In this document: piece after piece, positions 1 through 8,845 of the stretch
Numbering within the stretch: position 1 is the stretch's first letter
How the letters are laid out: each line of letters starts with the position of its first letter
Assembly: GCA_964510515.1 (NCBI GenBank)
Contig: CAZEAU010000001.1
Location: 1-64,000 of the forward strand
Length of the DNA: 64,000 nt
Direction: 5' to 3'
Source: SURF-21 sp964510515
Lineage (GTDB): Bacteria; Actinomycetota; Geothermincolia; Geothermincolales; RBG-13-55-18
Notes under the pieces: generated by a model
The model's database searches: none
What the model saw: only the letters and a program-made list of their open reading frames with translations
What the model was told of the DNA's origin: nothing
Made by a program: the position numbers and the translations under genes

Positions 1-11
1 ACCGGGCCTCA

Positions 12-164
12 CCTTCCGTATGCGAACCGGTCCCTATGATGACACGCCCGGAAGAGCAGTTGCCACTCACCCCTGTGGGGCCACGTCTTGCGAAACCGAG
101 GTAAAACCCCAGGTGCGAACTGGGAAGATAGCGAAGCAGGCAAAGAACAAGACCTGACCCCATC
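12..164. repeat. Dispersed repeat copy A with inverted ends
   Basis: The best conserved part (76-164) recurs at 19433-19521 and 42726-42814, each 89 bases with no gaps. Its ends are inverted: TGGGGCCACGTCTTG at 76-90 against CAAGACCTGACCCCA at 148-162 (13 of 15 pair). Similarity to the copy near 42.7 kb extends left to about base 12, with one extra 15-base stretch here. It lies outside any gene. The ends resemble those I associate with IS200/IS605-like (Y1, RAYT) REP elements; that link is from memory. No transposase is present in the window. Confidence 0.8.
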
Positions 165-378
165 GGAAAACGTGGCCGCTTCGGGCGCGGTTTATTTGCG
201 CCGGGGAAAAGGAGTATAGTGTTCGTATATCTAATAACGGAGAGACAGCGATGTCGGGAGACCCGGGGCCTAAGGAAATCCTTACCGTACCCAGAGGAGT
301 GCGGGCGTACCCGCATGCGGGTCGTGACGGATGAGATCAGGGGCAGAGTATTTCTCTGTAGCGTACCTGGAGGTGGAG
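165..378 (+). other. Leader region of guaB3
   Basis: This gap between repeat A and guaB3 has no convincing gene. TATAGT at 215-220 could be a -10 box for guaB3, but no good -35 box stands 16-18 bases upstream, so I do not call a promoter. The ribosome site GGAGGTGGAG at 369-378 decides the guaB3 start. Confidence 0.4.
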
Positions 379-1539
379 ATGGAGATAGAGATCGGGTTGG
401 GAAAATCGGGGAGAAGGGGTTACGGGCTCGACGACATATCCGTCGTCCCCTCGCGCCGGACCCGCGACGCAGACGATGTCGATATCGGCTGGGAGCTGGA
501 AAAATATGAATTCAAGCTGCCCTTTCTGGCCTCGGCCATGGACGCTGTGGTCGACGTGGACATGGCCATCGCCATCGGGAAGCTGGGCGGGATGGCGGTG
601 CTCAACCTGGAGGGGCTGCAGACCAGGTACGAGGACCCCGGACCCGTCTATGAGGAGATCGCGGCCTTGGGAAAGGAGGAGGCGACGCGCGGCATGCAGG
701 GGCTCTATCGGGAGCCCATCAAGGAGGAGCTGATAGGCAGGCGCATCCGCGAGATAAAGGAGGGCGGGGCGGTCGCCGCCGCCTCCCTTACCCCTCAGCG
801 GGTGGAGCAGTATTACCGCGTGGCCCTGGAGGCGGGCCTGGACGTCATGGTCATACAGGGCACGGTGATCAGCGCCGAGCACGTATCGTCGCGCAGCGAG
901 CCCCTGAACCTGAAGAGGTTCATCGCCGAGCTGCCCATCCCGACCATCGTGGGAGGATGTGCGTCGTATTCCACCGCCCTGCACCTCATGCGTACGGGAG
1001 CGGTGGGGGTGCTCGTGGGGGTCGGTCCGGGAGCGGCATGCACCACCCGCGGGGTGCTGGGCATCGGGGTGCCGCAGGCGACGGCGCTGGCCGATGCGGC
1101 GGCGGCCCGTATCCGCCACCTCACCGAGACCGGGGTCTATGTCAACGTCATCGCCGACGGCGGCATGCGCACGGGGGGCGACATAGCCAAGGCCATCGCC
1201 TGCGGGGCCGACGCGGTGATGCTGGGCTCCCCGGTGGCCGCGGCCAGGGAGGCTCCCGGCCGCGGATATCACTGGGGTATGGCCACCTTCCACCCGGACC
1301 TGCCGCGCGGCACGCGGGTGAAGACGGAAGGGCGCTGGACCATCCGGGAGATACTGGTCGGCCCGGCGCACGAGAACGACGGCACGGTCAACCTCTTCGG
1401 GGCGCTGCGCACCTCCCTCGCCACCTGCGGATACGAGAACATCCGCGCCTTCCAGCGGGCGGAAGTGATGATCGCGCCCGCCGTACGCACGGAGGGAAAG
1501 GCCATGCAGTACGAGCAGGGCGTGGGCATGATCAAATAG
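379..1539 (+). CDS. guaB3: GuaB3-type IMP dehydrogenase family protein
   Basis: This is an IMP dehydrogenase-type TIM-barrel enzyme of the short GuaB3 group, acting in cytosolic guanine nucleotide synthesis ahead of GMP synthase. At 386 residues it is about 100 shorter than classical GuaB because the CBS pair is absent. The active-site loop GVGPGAACTTRGVLG is intact, with the catalytic cysteine near residue 221. The chosen ATG has a strong ribosome site directly upstream and gives the usual GuaB3 start MEIEIGLGKSGRRGYGLDD; an in-frame start at 331 would add 16 unsupported residues. guaA follows after 39 bases, so the two likely form one unit. GuaB3 is common in actinobacteria and cyanobacteria; whether this one is the main IMP dehydrogenase cannot be told here. 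Confidence 0.9.
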   Translation: MEIEIGLGKSGRRGYGLDDISVVPSRRTRDADDVDIGWELEKYEFKLPFLASAMDAVVDVDMAIAIGKLGGMAVLNLEGLQTRYEDPGPVYEEIAALGKEEATRGMQGLYREPIKEELIGRRIREIKEGGAVAAASLTPQRVEQYYRVALEAGLDVMVIQGTVISAEHVSSRSEPLNLKRFIAELPIPTIVGGCASYSTALHLMRTGAVGVLVGVGPGAACTTRGVLGIGVPQATALADAAAARIRHLTETGVYVNVIADGGMRTGGDIAKAIACGADAVMLGSPVAAAREAPGRGYHWGMATFHPDLPRGTRVKTEGRWTIREILVGPAHENDGTVNLFGALRTSLATCGYENIRAFQRAEVMIAPAVRTEGKAMQYEQGVGMIK

Positions 1540-1578
1540 GGACGCCATGCCATCGCGGGAACCGAACACGGAGGGGGA

Positions 1579-3126
1579 ATGCAGTTGAGCGCCGACCCAA
1601 AGGAAAAAGTATTCGTGGTCGATTTCGGGGCGCAGCACGCACAGCTCATCGCGCGCAGGGTCAGGGAGTGCAAGGTGTACTCGGAGGTCGTCCCCCATGA
1701 TATCTCCCCCACGGAGATAAGGCGGCGCGAAGCCTCGGCGCTCATCCTCTCGGGAGGGGCCTACGGGCCCTGCCGGGAAGGCGCCTCGTTCCCCGACCCC
1801 GGTATCTTCGCGCTGGGGATCCCCATCCTCGGCATCGGTTACGGGCATCAGCTGCTGGCGCGGGAGCTCGGCGGCAGGGTCGAGGCCACCGCCGTCCACG
1901 AGCACGGCAGGACGGACCTCAAGGTGAGCGGGGACGGCGTGCTCTTCGCGGGGATGCCCCTGGAACAGACGGTGTGGATGAATCATACGGGCAGCGTCGT
2001 GGAGCCCCCCCCGGGGTTCAGGGTCACGGCGAGCACGGGGGCATCGCCGGTGGCGGCCATGGAGGACGCGGAGCGCAAGTTCTTCGGGATGCAGTTCCAC
2101 CCCGAGGCCATCCACACCCCCATGGGCATGGAGGTCCTCAAGAACTTCCTCTTCGCGGCGGCGGACCTGCTCCCCTCCTGGACCATGGTCTCCATCATCG
2201 AGAAGGCGGTGGAGGACATCCGCGCCCAGGTGGGGAAGGAGAAGATCATCTGCGGCCTCTCCGGCGGGGTGGATTCGGCCACGGCCGCGGTGCTGGTGCA
2301 TAAAGCCGTCGGCGACCAGCTCACCTGCGTCTTCGTCGACCACGGCCTGCTGCGCAAGGGGGAGGCGGAGCAGGTGGAGGACAAGTTCAGGCGCCACTTT
2401 CGCATCAACCTTGTCCACGTCAAAGCGCAGGAGCGCTTTCTCGCCCGCCTGAAGGGGGTGAGCGAGCCCGAGGCCAAGAGGAAGATAATCGGCGAGGAGT
2501 TCATCCGCGTCTTCGAAGAGGTGGCGCGGGAGCTCAAGGACACGCCCTTCCTGGTGCAGGGGACACTCTACCCGGACATCATCGAGAGCGGCACGCGTGA
2601 CGCCGCCGTGATCAAGTCCCATCACAACGTCGGCGGGCTTCCCGAAGACATGGACTTCACCCTGGTGGAGCCGCTGCGCGACCTCTTCAAGGACGAGGTG
2701 CGCATAATGGGAGAGGAGCTGGGCCTTCCGGAGGAGATCGTGTGGAGGCAGCCCTTCCCCGGCCCCGGGCTGGCTATCCGCATCATCGGGGAGGTCACGG
2801 CCGAGAGGCTCGATATGCTGCGCGAGGCGGACGACATCGTGGTGGGGGAAATAAAGCGCGCCGGCCTCTACCGGGAGATATGGCAATCCTTCGCCGTCCT
2901 CCCGGACATCAGGTCGGTCGGGGTGATGGGAGACGCGCGCACCTACGCCTATCCCATCATCGTGCGCGCGGTAACCAGCGAGGATGCCATGACCGCGGAC
3001 TGGGTCCGTCTTCCCTATGAGGTCCTGGAGCGTATATCCAGCCGTATCATCAAGGAGGTGCGGGGGGTCAACCGCGTGGCCCTGGACATAAGCTCCAAGC
3101 CCCCGGCCACCATCGAGTGGGAATAG
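1579..3126 (+). CDS. guaA: GMP synthase, amidotransferase nucleophile replaced
   Basis: GMP synthase converts XMP to GMP. At 515 residues the length is normal. Domains in order are a class I glutamine amidotransferase (about 10-200), an ATP pyrophosphatase with P-loop SGGVDS at 228-233, and the C-terminal dimerisation domain ending KPPATIEWE. The oddity is the nucleophile elbow: it reads GIGYGHQ, where the family has GICYGMQ, so the catalytic cysteine is Gly87 (codon GGT at 1837-1839, one base from TGT). The other triad members, His174 and Glu176 in QFHPE, are kept. If real, glutamine hydrolysis should be lost and the enzyme would depend on free ammonia or another glutaminase. A sequencing error is possible. 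GGAGGGGG before the ATG supports the start. Confidence 0.95.
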   Translation: MQLSADPKEKVFVVDFGAQHAQLIARRVRECKVYSEVVPHDISPTEIRRREASALILSGGAYGPCREGASFPDPGIFALGIPILGIGYGHQLLARELGGRVEATAVHEHGRTDLKVSGDGVLFAGMPLEQTVWMNHTGSVVEPPPGFRVTASTGASPVAAMEDAERKFFGMQFHPEAIHTPMGMEVLKNFLFAAADLLPSWTMVSIIEKAVEDIRAQVGKEKIICGLSGGVDSATAAVLVHKAVGDQLTCVFVDHGLLRKGEAEQVEDKFRRHFRINLVHVKAQERFLARLKGVSEPEAKRKIIGEEFIRVFEEVARELKDTPFLVQGTLYPDIIESGTRDAAVIKSHHNVGGLPEDMDFTLVEPLRDLFKDEVRIMGEELGLPEEIVWRQPFPGPGLAIRIIGEVTAERLDMLREADDIVVGEIKRAGLYREIWQSFAVLPDIRSVGVMGDARTYAYPIIVRAVTSEDAMTADWVRLPYEVLERISSRIIKEVRGVNRVALDISSKPPATIEWE

Positions 3127-3151
3127 GCCCCGGGCCGGGGTCTATTCCCAC
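3117..3151 (+). terminator. Hairpin overlapping the guaA stop codon
   Basis: A near-perfect inverted repeat runs from GTGGGAATAGGCCCCGG to CCGGGGTCTATTCCCAC around a single central base; the only imperfect pair is a G-U in RNA. The left arm contains the guaA stop. No T-run follows, so it may stabilise the 3' end or be a Rho-assisted terminator rather than a classical intrinsic one. Confidence 0.5.
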
Positions 3152-3386
3152 CCGGCCGCTTCGTCGATGATGACGATGGCCGCCCCGGCCGCCAGTTGCC
3201 CTCGGGCTGCCTCGTCCCTCCGCCGTCTCGCGCACGCAATCCGGGGGCCCGGATCCGCTTCTGGGGATCGCGGCCGCTGCCGCAGCCCAGGCGGATCGCG
3301 CCGGCGCACTCCCCCGGCGTCCCGCAACGTCCTGTAATATAGTCATCGCAGGGAGGTCAAGAGAACATGGAACAGGGAGTGCGGCG

Positions 3387-5555
3387 GTGAGCGTGAAGAG
3401 CGAGAAAGCCATCCTCGAGGATCTGAATCCCGAGCAGCGGGAGGCGGTGCAGCACCTCGAGGGCCCCCTGCTCATCCTGGCGGGGGCGGGAAGCGGCAAG
3501 ACCCGTGTGCTCACCCGCCGCGTGGCGCTGCTCGTGGCCGACAGGGGCGTGGACCCCGGAAGCATACTCGCCATCACCTTCACCAACAAGGCGGCGGAGG
3601 AGATGCGGGGAAGGATATATCGCCTGGTGGGGCCCCGCGCCGGCGCCATCTGGATCTCCACCTTCCACTCCGCCTGCGTGCGCATACTGCGCCAGGAAGC
3701 CGGGCGCCTGGGCTACCGCAGGAACTTCGTCATCTACGACGACGACGACCAGCTGCGCATGATCGCGCGCATCGTGCGCGATATGGAACTTGACCCCAAG
3801 CGCTATCCACCGCGCCTGCTGCGTTCTCTCATCGAGGGCGCCAAGAACGAGATGGTTGACGCCGACACCTATCGCGCCCGCATCAGGGACGAACTCACCG
3901 AGGTCGCGTCGGAGGTCTATGCGGCATACCAGGCGCAGCTGCTGCGCAACAACGCCATGGATTTCGACGACTTGCTGCTCAACACCGTCGCCGTCCTCGA
4001 GCTCTACCCCCCCCTGCTGGAGCACTATCAGCAGCGCTTCAGCCACATCAGCGTGGACGAATACCAGGACACCAACCCCGCCCAGTACCGCCTGGTGAAG
4101 CTGCTCTCCTCGGCTCACCGCAACCTCTGCGTGGTGGGGGACGACGATCAGGGCATCTATTCCTGGCGCGGCGCCGATGTGCGCAACATCCTCGAGTTCG
4201 AGAAGGATTACCCGGAGTGCAAGGTGGTCAGGCTGGAGCGGAACTACCGTTCCACGCGGGCCATCCTGGAGGCGGCGTGGAGCGTGGTCTCCCTCATCCC
4301 CGGGCGCAGGGAAAAGAAACTGTGGACGGAGCGCGAGCAGGGGGAGCCCATCAAGTACTTCTTCGCCAACTCCGGGAGCGACGAGACGGCGTTCGTGGCG
4401 CTGGAGATAAACCGCCTGCTAGAGGCGGGCGCATACGGGCACCGGGACCTGGCGGTCTTCTACCGCACCAACGCGCAGTCGCGACCCTTCGAGGAGATGT
4501 TGCTGCGCTTCGGCATACCCTACAAGATCGTGGGAGGGTTCAAGTTCTACGAGCGCAAGGAGGTCAAGGATGCCCTTGCCTACCTCAAGTTTCTCCTTAA
4601 CCCCGACGACGCGGTGAGCCTGCGGCGCATCGTCAACGAGCCCAAGCGGGGGATCGGCGACACCACCCTGGCTCGCCTGGAGTCCTTTGCCCGCTCACAG
4701 GGGCTCGGGCTGGGGGAGGCGATGCGGCGCGCGGAGGAGGTGCCCGGCCTGGGGACGGCCGCCCGCGGCAAGCTGGCGGCGTTCGTCGATCTGGTGGATG
4801 GGCTGAGCGCTGAGATGGAGCGGAGCAGCCCGCCTGAGCTCCTGCAGATGGTGCTGGAGCGCAGCGGCTACTTGGAGGCTCTGGCGCGGGAGGGGAGCTT
4901 CGAGGCAGAGGGCAGGGCGGACAACCTGCAGGAACTGAGCAACGCCGTGGTGGAGTTTGCCGCCCTCAACCCGGAAGCCGGCCTGGATGCCTTCCTGGAG
5001 CGCGTCTCGCTGGTGGCCGAGATAGACCTCTACGACGAGGAGGAGGGGGCGGTGACCCTCATGACCCTGCATAACGCCAAGGGGCTGGAGTTCCCGGTGG
5101 TCTTCATCGTGGGCATGGAGGACGGCGTCCTGCCGCATATGCGCTGCATGGGGAGCATGGAGAGCATGGAGGAGGAAAGGCGGCTCTTCTATGTGGGGGT
5201 GACAAGGGCCAGGGACATCCTCTATCTCAGCGGCGCCGCCTACCGTTCCCAGTACGGCAACCTCAAGCTGAGCCCGGAATCGAGGTTCGTGCGGGACATC
5301 CCCCGCCGGCACCTGGAGGTGGTCAGGAGAGAGGGCGCCGCGGCGGAGAGCCCGGGCGAACGCCTGGGGACGGAGGATGAGGGGGCCCCGGCTTCCTCCT
5401 TCCGCGTCGGAGACAGCGTGCTCCACGATGCCTTCGGCGAGGGGGTGGTCACGGGCATGTCGCGGAGCCGGAGCGGCACCGAGGTCACCGTCAATTTCCC
5501 CGCGGCGGGAGAGAAGCTGCTGCTGCTCAAGTACGCCCCCCTGCGCAAGGCATAA
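3387..5555 (+). CDS. pcrA: UvrD/PcrA-type superfamily 1 DNA helicase
   Basis: This is an ATP-dependent 3'-5' DNA helicase acting in repair and replication. The 722-residue length fits PcrA. Motifs are in order: the Q-motif LNPEQREAV, Walker A GAGSGKT at 33-39, TFTNKAA, Walker B DEYQDTN from 224, GDDDQGIYSWRGA, and the late motifs TLHNAKGLEF and VGVTRA. A short C-terminal domain (FRVGDSVLHDAFGEG) matches the PcrA tail that binds RNA polymerase in other bacteria. The start is GTG; a TATAGT at 3338-3343 could be its -10 box. It stands alone, with the next gene convergent 1 base downstream. Confidence 0.92.
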   Translation: MSVKSEKAILEDLNPEQREAVQHLEGPLLILAGAGSGKTRVLTRRVALLVADRGVDPGSILAITFTNKAAEEMRGRIYRLVGPRAGAIWISTFHSACVRILRQEAGRLGYRRNFVIYDDDDQLRMIARIVRDMELDPKRYPPRLLRSLIEGAKNEMVDADTYRARIRDELTEVASEVYAAYQAQLLRNNAMDFDDLLLNTVAVLELYPPLLEHYQQRFSHISVDEYQDTNPAQYRLVKLLSSAHRNLCVVGDDDQGIYSWRGADVRNILEFEKDYPECKVVRLERNYRSTRAILEAAWSVVSLIPGRREKKLWTEREQGEPIKYFFANSGSDETAFVALEINRLLEAGAYGHRDLAVFYRTNAQSRPFEEMLLRFGIPYKIVGGFKFYERKEVKDALAYLKFLLNPDDAVSLRRIVNEPKRGIGDTTLARLESFARSQGLGLGEAMRRAEEVPGLGTAARGKLAAFVDLVDGLSAEMERSSPPELLQMVLERSGYLEALAREGSFEAEGRADNLQELSNAVVEFAALNPEAGLDAFLERVSLVAEIDLYDEEEGAVTLMTLHNAKGLEFPVVFIVGMEDGVLPHMRCMGSMESMEEERRLFYVGVTRARDILYLSGAAYRSQYGNLKLSPESRFVRDIPRRHLEVVRREGAAAESPGERLGTEDEGAPASSFRVGDSVLHDAFGEGVVTGMSRSRSGTEVTVNFPAAGEKLLLLKYAPLRKA

Positions 5556-5556
5556 T

Positions 5557-6291
5557 TCAGCGGGCCATCCTCATCGCTTTGAGCAGGTTCTCCGCCGCCC
5601 GCGTGCCGGCCCTGCGCATGACCTCGAACTGGGTGGCGAGGGGTAAGGAGAAGTTCTCGTCCACCGGCTCCGCGCCGGCGTCGAAGGCCTCCAGGCCTGC
5701 ACCGGAACCGCGGCTCACGATGCGGTTTTCCCGGTTGCTGAGGAGGAAGGCGCTTACCTGGACGTACGCGAAGCCGGCGTCATCCCCGCCGCCCGGGGTG
5801 TGCGGGCGAGGGTAACGAAAGAAGAAATAGCCTATCTCCGGCAGGAAGAGGTACTCAGGGTCGTAGCGGTTCTGGATGATCATGAAGAGCTCGGTGGGCA
5901 TATCGGCGGCCTCGGATGCCACCCGCTCCACCTCGCTCGGGTCGGGGATATCGTAGAAGCCGAGGGGCCTCAGAATGCCCCACACGATATCGGGGAGCAT
6001 GCGCTCCGCCTCGGCGAAATAGGCTTCTTTGCGGTTGACGATAAGGCGCGGTTTCTCCAGGCCGCCGAACATGTGCATCTGGCATCCGATGGCCTGGGAG
6101 GGCAGCAGCACACCGTCCCTTTCCACCATCTTGCGGTGTTCCCCGAGCGCGTCGAGGTCCTCCCCGCTCTCCACGAAAGGCATGATCACCACGCGCATCA
6201 GGGGCCTCAGCTCCGCCCCGCAGGAGGCGCAGAATCCGGCCTGGTCGCCGTCCGCGGTCAGGCAGCGGGGGCAATACGATCGTGGCGGCAC
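5557..6291 (-). CDS. Zinc-ribbon hypothetical protein
   Basis: I do not recognise a function. The N-terminus carries a zinc ribbon, YCPRC then FCASCG, followed by a body of about 200 residues with no membrane segment and several acidic stretches (VESGEDLDALGEH, FYDIPDPSEVERVASEA). The start chosen is GTG (VPPRSYCPRC) because AGAGGAGGGAA lies at ideal spacing before it; a further upstream ATG at 6336 lacks such a site. It converges tightly on the helicase gene. The zinc ribbon suggests protein or nucleic acid binding, but no activity can be assigned. Confidence 0.75.
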   Translation of the reverse strand: MPPRSYCPRCLTADGDQAGFCASCGAELRPLMRVVIMPFVESGEDLDALGEHRKMVERDGVLLPSQAIGCQMHMFGGLEKPRLIVNRKEAYFAEAERMLPDIVWGILRPLGFYDIPDPSEVERVASEAADMPTELFMIIQNRYDPEYLFLPEIGYFFFRYPRPHTPGGGDDAGFAYVQVSAFLLSNRENRIVSRGSGAGLEAFDAGAEPVDENFSLPLATQFEVMRRAGTRAAENLLKAMRMAR

Positions 6292-6377
6292 CTTCCCTCC
6301 TCTCGTAGAATCATATCGTCCCGGCCAAGCCCTCACTTGAATCGAGTTTCGCGGCCGCCGCTTTGCCCGCCTGGCGG

Positions 6378-6405
6378 TTACAGTCGCAGGGAACGGTGTT
6401 ATAAT
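6378..6405 (+). promoter_or_regulatory. Candidate sigma70 promoter for the gamma-CA-like gene
   Basis: TTACAG, 16 bases, then a perfect TATAAT at 6400-6405. It lies about 110 bases before the start at 6516 and points toward it. Confidence 0.5.
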
Positions 6406-6515
6406 ATGTTGGCGTTTTCCGGCATTATGTCGATTTCGGCGATACCTGTTGTGCGGACAGCCGCGTCGGCGCGGCGGTACGCAAGGATGCGAGCAGCAAG
6501 GAGGTCGATCCCAGG

Positions 6516-7013
6516 GTGCTGATACCTTATCTTGACAAGGCTCCGCGGGTCTCGCCCGCGGCCTTTCTGGCGGAGGGGTCCCGACTCATCGGGGATGTGC
6601 GGGTCGGCGCCAACGCCAGCATCTGGTTCAACGCCGTCCTCAGGGCGGACCGCGGCACGATCGCGGTGGGGGACCATACGAGCATTCAGGACTGCTGCGT
6701 CCTGCACGGCCCGGTCAGCGTCGCCGACCACGTCACCTGCGGGCACGGCGCCATCCTGCACGGCGCCACCATCGAGAGCAACTGCGTCATCGGCATGAAT
6801 TCCGTCGTCCTCGACGAGGCCGTGATCGGTCACGGCAGCATAGTCGCGGCGGGAGCGGTGGTGCCGCAGGGGATGAAAGTCCCCCCCCGCAGCATGGTGG
6901 CGGGGGTCCCGGCCAGAATCATCAAGGAATTGCCCGAGGACAACGAGGCGCTGTTGCGGGAGATGGCGACGGCCTATTTCGAGTACGCGCGGCCGCATAC
7001 GACCCGGACGTAG
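6516..7013 (+). CDS. Gamma-carbonic anhydrase family protein
   Basis: This is a left-handed beta-helix protein of 165 residues built from hexapeptide repeats (IGDVRV, ASIWFN, IAVGDH and so on), the normal size for the gamma-carbonic anhydrase family, which forms trimers. Zinc-site residues are present at the expected places: His64 (VLHG), His77 and His82 (GHGAILHG), with Arg43, Asp45 and Gln58 also kept. Family members interconvert CO2 and bicarbonate, or bind carnitine-like or CoA-linked substrates (CaiE, PaaY). The location just before acyl-CoA genes makes a PaaY/CaiE-like role possible. The start is GTG with AAGGAGG 10 bases upstream. Confidence 0.85.
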   Translation: MLIPYLDKAPRVSPAAFLAEGSRLIGDVRVGANASIWFNAVLRADRGTIAVGDHTSIQDCCVLHGPVSVADHVTCGHGAILHGATIESNCVIGMNSVVLDEAVIGHGSIVAAGAVVPQGMKVPPRSMVAGVPARIIKELPEDNEALLREMATAYFEYARPHTTRT

Positions 7014-7043
7014 TAGATTCGCAGAAACGGAGGAGGGAGACGT

Positions 7044-8267
7044 ATGGAAGTATTGGACAAGCAGCGGAGGGTATATGTGCTCGGCGGGGGCATATCCAAA
7101 TTCGCCGCGGAGCGCGTGGACGGAAACATGCGCGACTGGATCAACGAGGCGGTGCTGGAGGCCCTGGAGGATTCGGGGACGAGGATCGAGGACATCGAGC
7201 ACTCCACCACCAGCTACTTCAGCGACCATTTCGACAAGCAGCTCAAGGCGGGCGCCATCTTCCACGACAACATCGGCATGTGCCCCAAGCCTAACGTGCG
7301 CGTGGAGGGCGGCGGCGGCACCGGGGGGCTGGCCATCCGCAACGCTTACGCCTACATCAAGGCGGGCCTCTGCGATTCCATGGTCGTCTTCGGCTCGGAG
7401 AACATGGGTCGGCATGTCCCCTCGGACGTGGCCCAGCAGTTCATCGCCCTGGCCTCCGACACCGACTGGGAGGTACAGGTGGCGGGCTTTTACATCGCCT
7501 ACTACGCCCTCATGATGGTCGCCCACATGGAGAAGTACGGCACCAAGGAAGAGCAATTCGCCAGGGTCAGCGTGAAGAACCACCGCAACGCCATGTACAA
7601 CTCCAAGGCCCACTACCCCATGGACATCACCGTGGACGATGTCATGAACTCCAGGATGATCACCTACCCCTACAAGCTGCTTGACAACTGCCTGCTCTCC
7701 GACGGCGCCGCCTGCCTCATCTTCGCCAGCGAGGAATGGGCCAAGAAGCACAGCACCACCTGGGAGAAGAAGCCGACCATCGAGCTGACCGGGACGGGAT
7801 GCGGCACCGACTTCATGCGCCTGGCCGACCGCCCCTACCCCGAGCCGGGCATACTCCATTTCCGCGGCAAGCAGGTGGGCGCCGAGATGGCCTACAAGAT
7901 GGCCGGCGTCAAGGACCCGCTCAAGGACTTCGACTGCTTCGAGGTGCATGACGCCTACACCGGCGTGGAGCTGGTCTCCTACGAGGACCTGGGCTTCTGC
8001 AAGCCGGGCGAGAGCGGCAAGCTCATGGAGAAGGGCGTCTTCGAGGTAGGGGGCGAACTCCCCACCAACACCTCCGGGGGCCTCATCGGTTTCGGGCACC
8101 CGGTGGGCGCCACCGGGATCGCCCAGGGAGTCGAGGTGCTGCGCCAGCTGCGCCAGGAGGCCCATCCCAAGCGCCAGGTGGAGCTGAACGCCAAGCGCGG
8201 CGGCATGGATTCCCACGGCGGCACTGGCACCTTCTGTGCTATCAACATCTTCGAGAGGAGGGATTGA
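7044..8267 (+). CDS. Thiolase-fold protein lacking the nucleophilic Cys
   Basis: This is a 407-residue protein of the SCP2/lipid-transfer thiolase branch. The fold is clear: the C-terminal motifs HDAYTGVEL (His302), TNTSGGLIGFGHPVGATG (His352) and HGGTGTFCAINIF are present. The nucleophile loop, normally VEAACASGG, reads VEGGGGTGG, so residue 91 is glycine instead of cysteine. Conventional Claisen cleavage is therefore unlikely. It is followed after one base by a DUF35 protein, the pairing seen in thiolase-DUF35 and Ltp2-type aldolase complexes. Ltp2 in steroid side-chain breakdown likewise lacks the thiolase cysteine and acts as a retro-aldolase; a similar role here is inference. GGAGGGAG precedes the ATG. 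Confidence 0.85.
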   Translation: MEVLDKQRRVYVLGGGISKFAAERVDGNMRDWINEAVLEALEDSGTRIEDIEHSTTSYFSDHFDKQLKAGAIFHDNIGMCPKPNVRVEGGGGTGGLAIRNAYAYIKAGLCDSMVVFGSENMGRHVPSDVAQQFIALASDTDWEVQVAGFYIAYYALMMVAHMEKYGTKEEQFARVSVKNHRNAMYNSKAHYPMDITVDDVMNSRMITYPYKLLDNCLLSDGAACLIFASEEWAKKHSTTWEKKPTIELTGTGCGTDFMRLADRPYPEPGILHFRGKQVGAEMAYKMAGVKDPLKDFDCFEVHDAYTGVELVSYEDLGFCKPGESGKLMEKGVFEVGGELPTNTSGGLIGFGHPVGATGIAQGVEVLRQLRQEAHPKRQVELNAKRGGMDSHGGTGTFCAINIFERRD

Positions 8268-8268
8268 C

Positions 8269-8799
8269 ATGGGACTGGACCAGATCAGGAATCTCATGGA
8301 GGTCTATACGGCGGAAGATCCCATGCCCTTCGACCATCCCGAGGGCGACCCCTGGGCCGATTTCCGCGAGGTCATGCGCATCGAGTGGAAGATGGACTTC
8401 ACCTACAAACACGTGCTCGGCAAGTATTCCAAGTTCTTTATCGAGCTCGCCAACAAGAAGTTCGTCACCACGGAGTGTAAGAACTGCGGCAAGGTGTGGG
8501 GCATCCCGCGCCCGCTGTGTTCCGACTGCATGAGCATCTGCAGGTGGAAGGAACTGCCGGGCACCGGCACCCTGGAGAGCTACTCGGTCTCGAATTTCGT
8601 TCCCGCTTTCATGAAGGTGGAGATCCCCTACGTGCTGGCCATCGTCAAGCTGGACGGCGCCGATACCCCCTTCACCCACCAGCTCAGGAACTACGGCGAC
8701 TCGGTGGACGAGATCAAGATGGGCATGAGGGTCAAGGCGGTCTACACCGACGAAGAAGTGGAACACCCCATCCTGCTCATGCATTTCGAGCCCGCATAA
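8269..8799 (+). CDS. DUF35 OB-fold / rubredoxin-like zinc protein
   Basis: This 176-residue protein has the DUF35 layout: an N-terminal helical part, a rubredoxin-like zinc ribbon with Cys70, Cys73, Cys84 and Cys87 (CKNCG, LCSDC), then an OB fold ending LLMHFEPA. Such proteins bind the CoA moiety and assemble with thiolase-like partners. The ATG overlaps the end region of the preceding gene, with GAGAGGAGGG upstream, so translation is likely coupled. It should form a complex with the protein encoded directly upstream. Confidence 0.88.
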   Translation: MGLDQIRNLMEVYTAEDPMPFDHPEGDPWADFREVMRIEWKMDFTYKHVLGKYSKFFIELANKKFVTTECKNCGKVWGIPRPLCSDCMSICRWKELPGTGTLESYSVSNFVPAFMKVEIPYVLAIVKLDGADTPFTHQLRNYGDSVDEIKMGMRVKAVYTDEEVEHPILLMHFEPA

Positions 8800-8845
8800 G
8801 GCGCCGCCGCGGCGGCGGGCGGACTCGGGGTTATAAAAAGGACCA

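Noticed and set aside
337..2886. An 849-residue open frame on the minus strand opposite guaB3-guaA
   Set aside because: It is antisense to two well-supported genes, has no family motifs and shows the low-complexity composition typical of opposite-strand frames in GC-rich genes.
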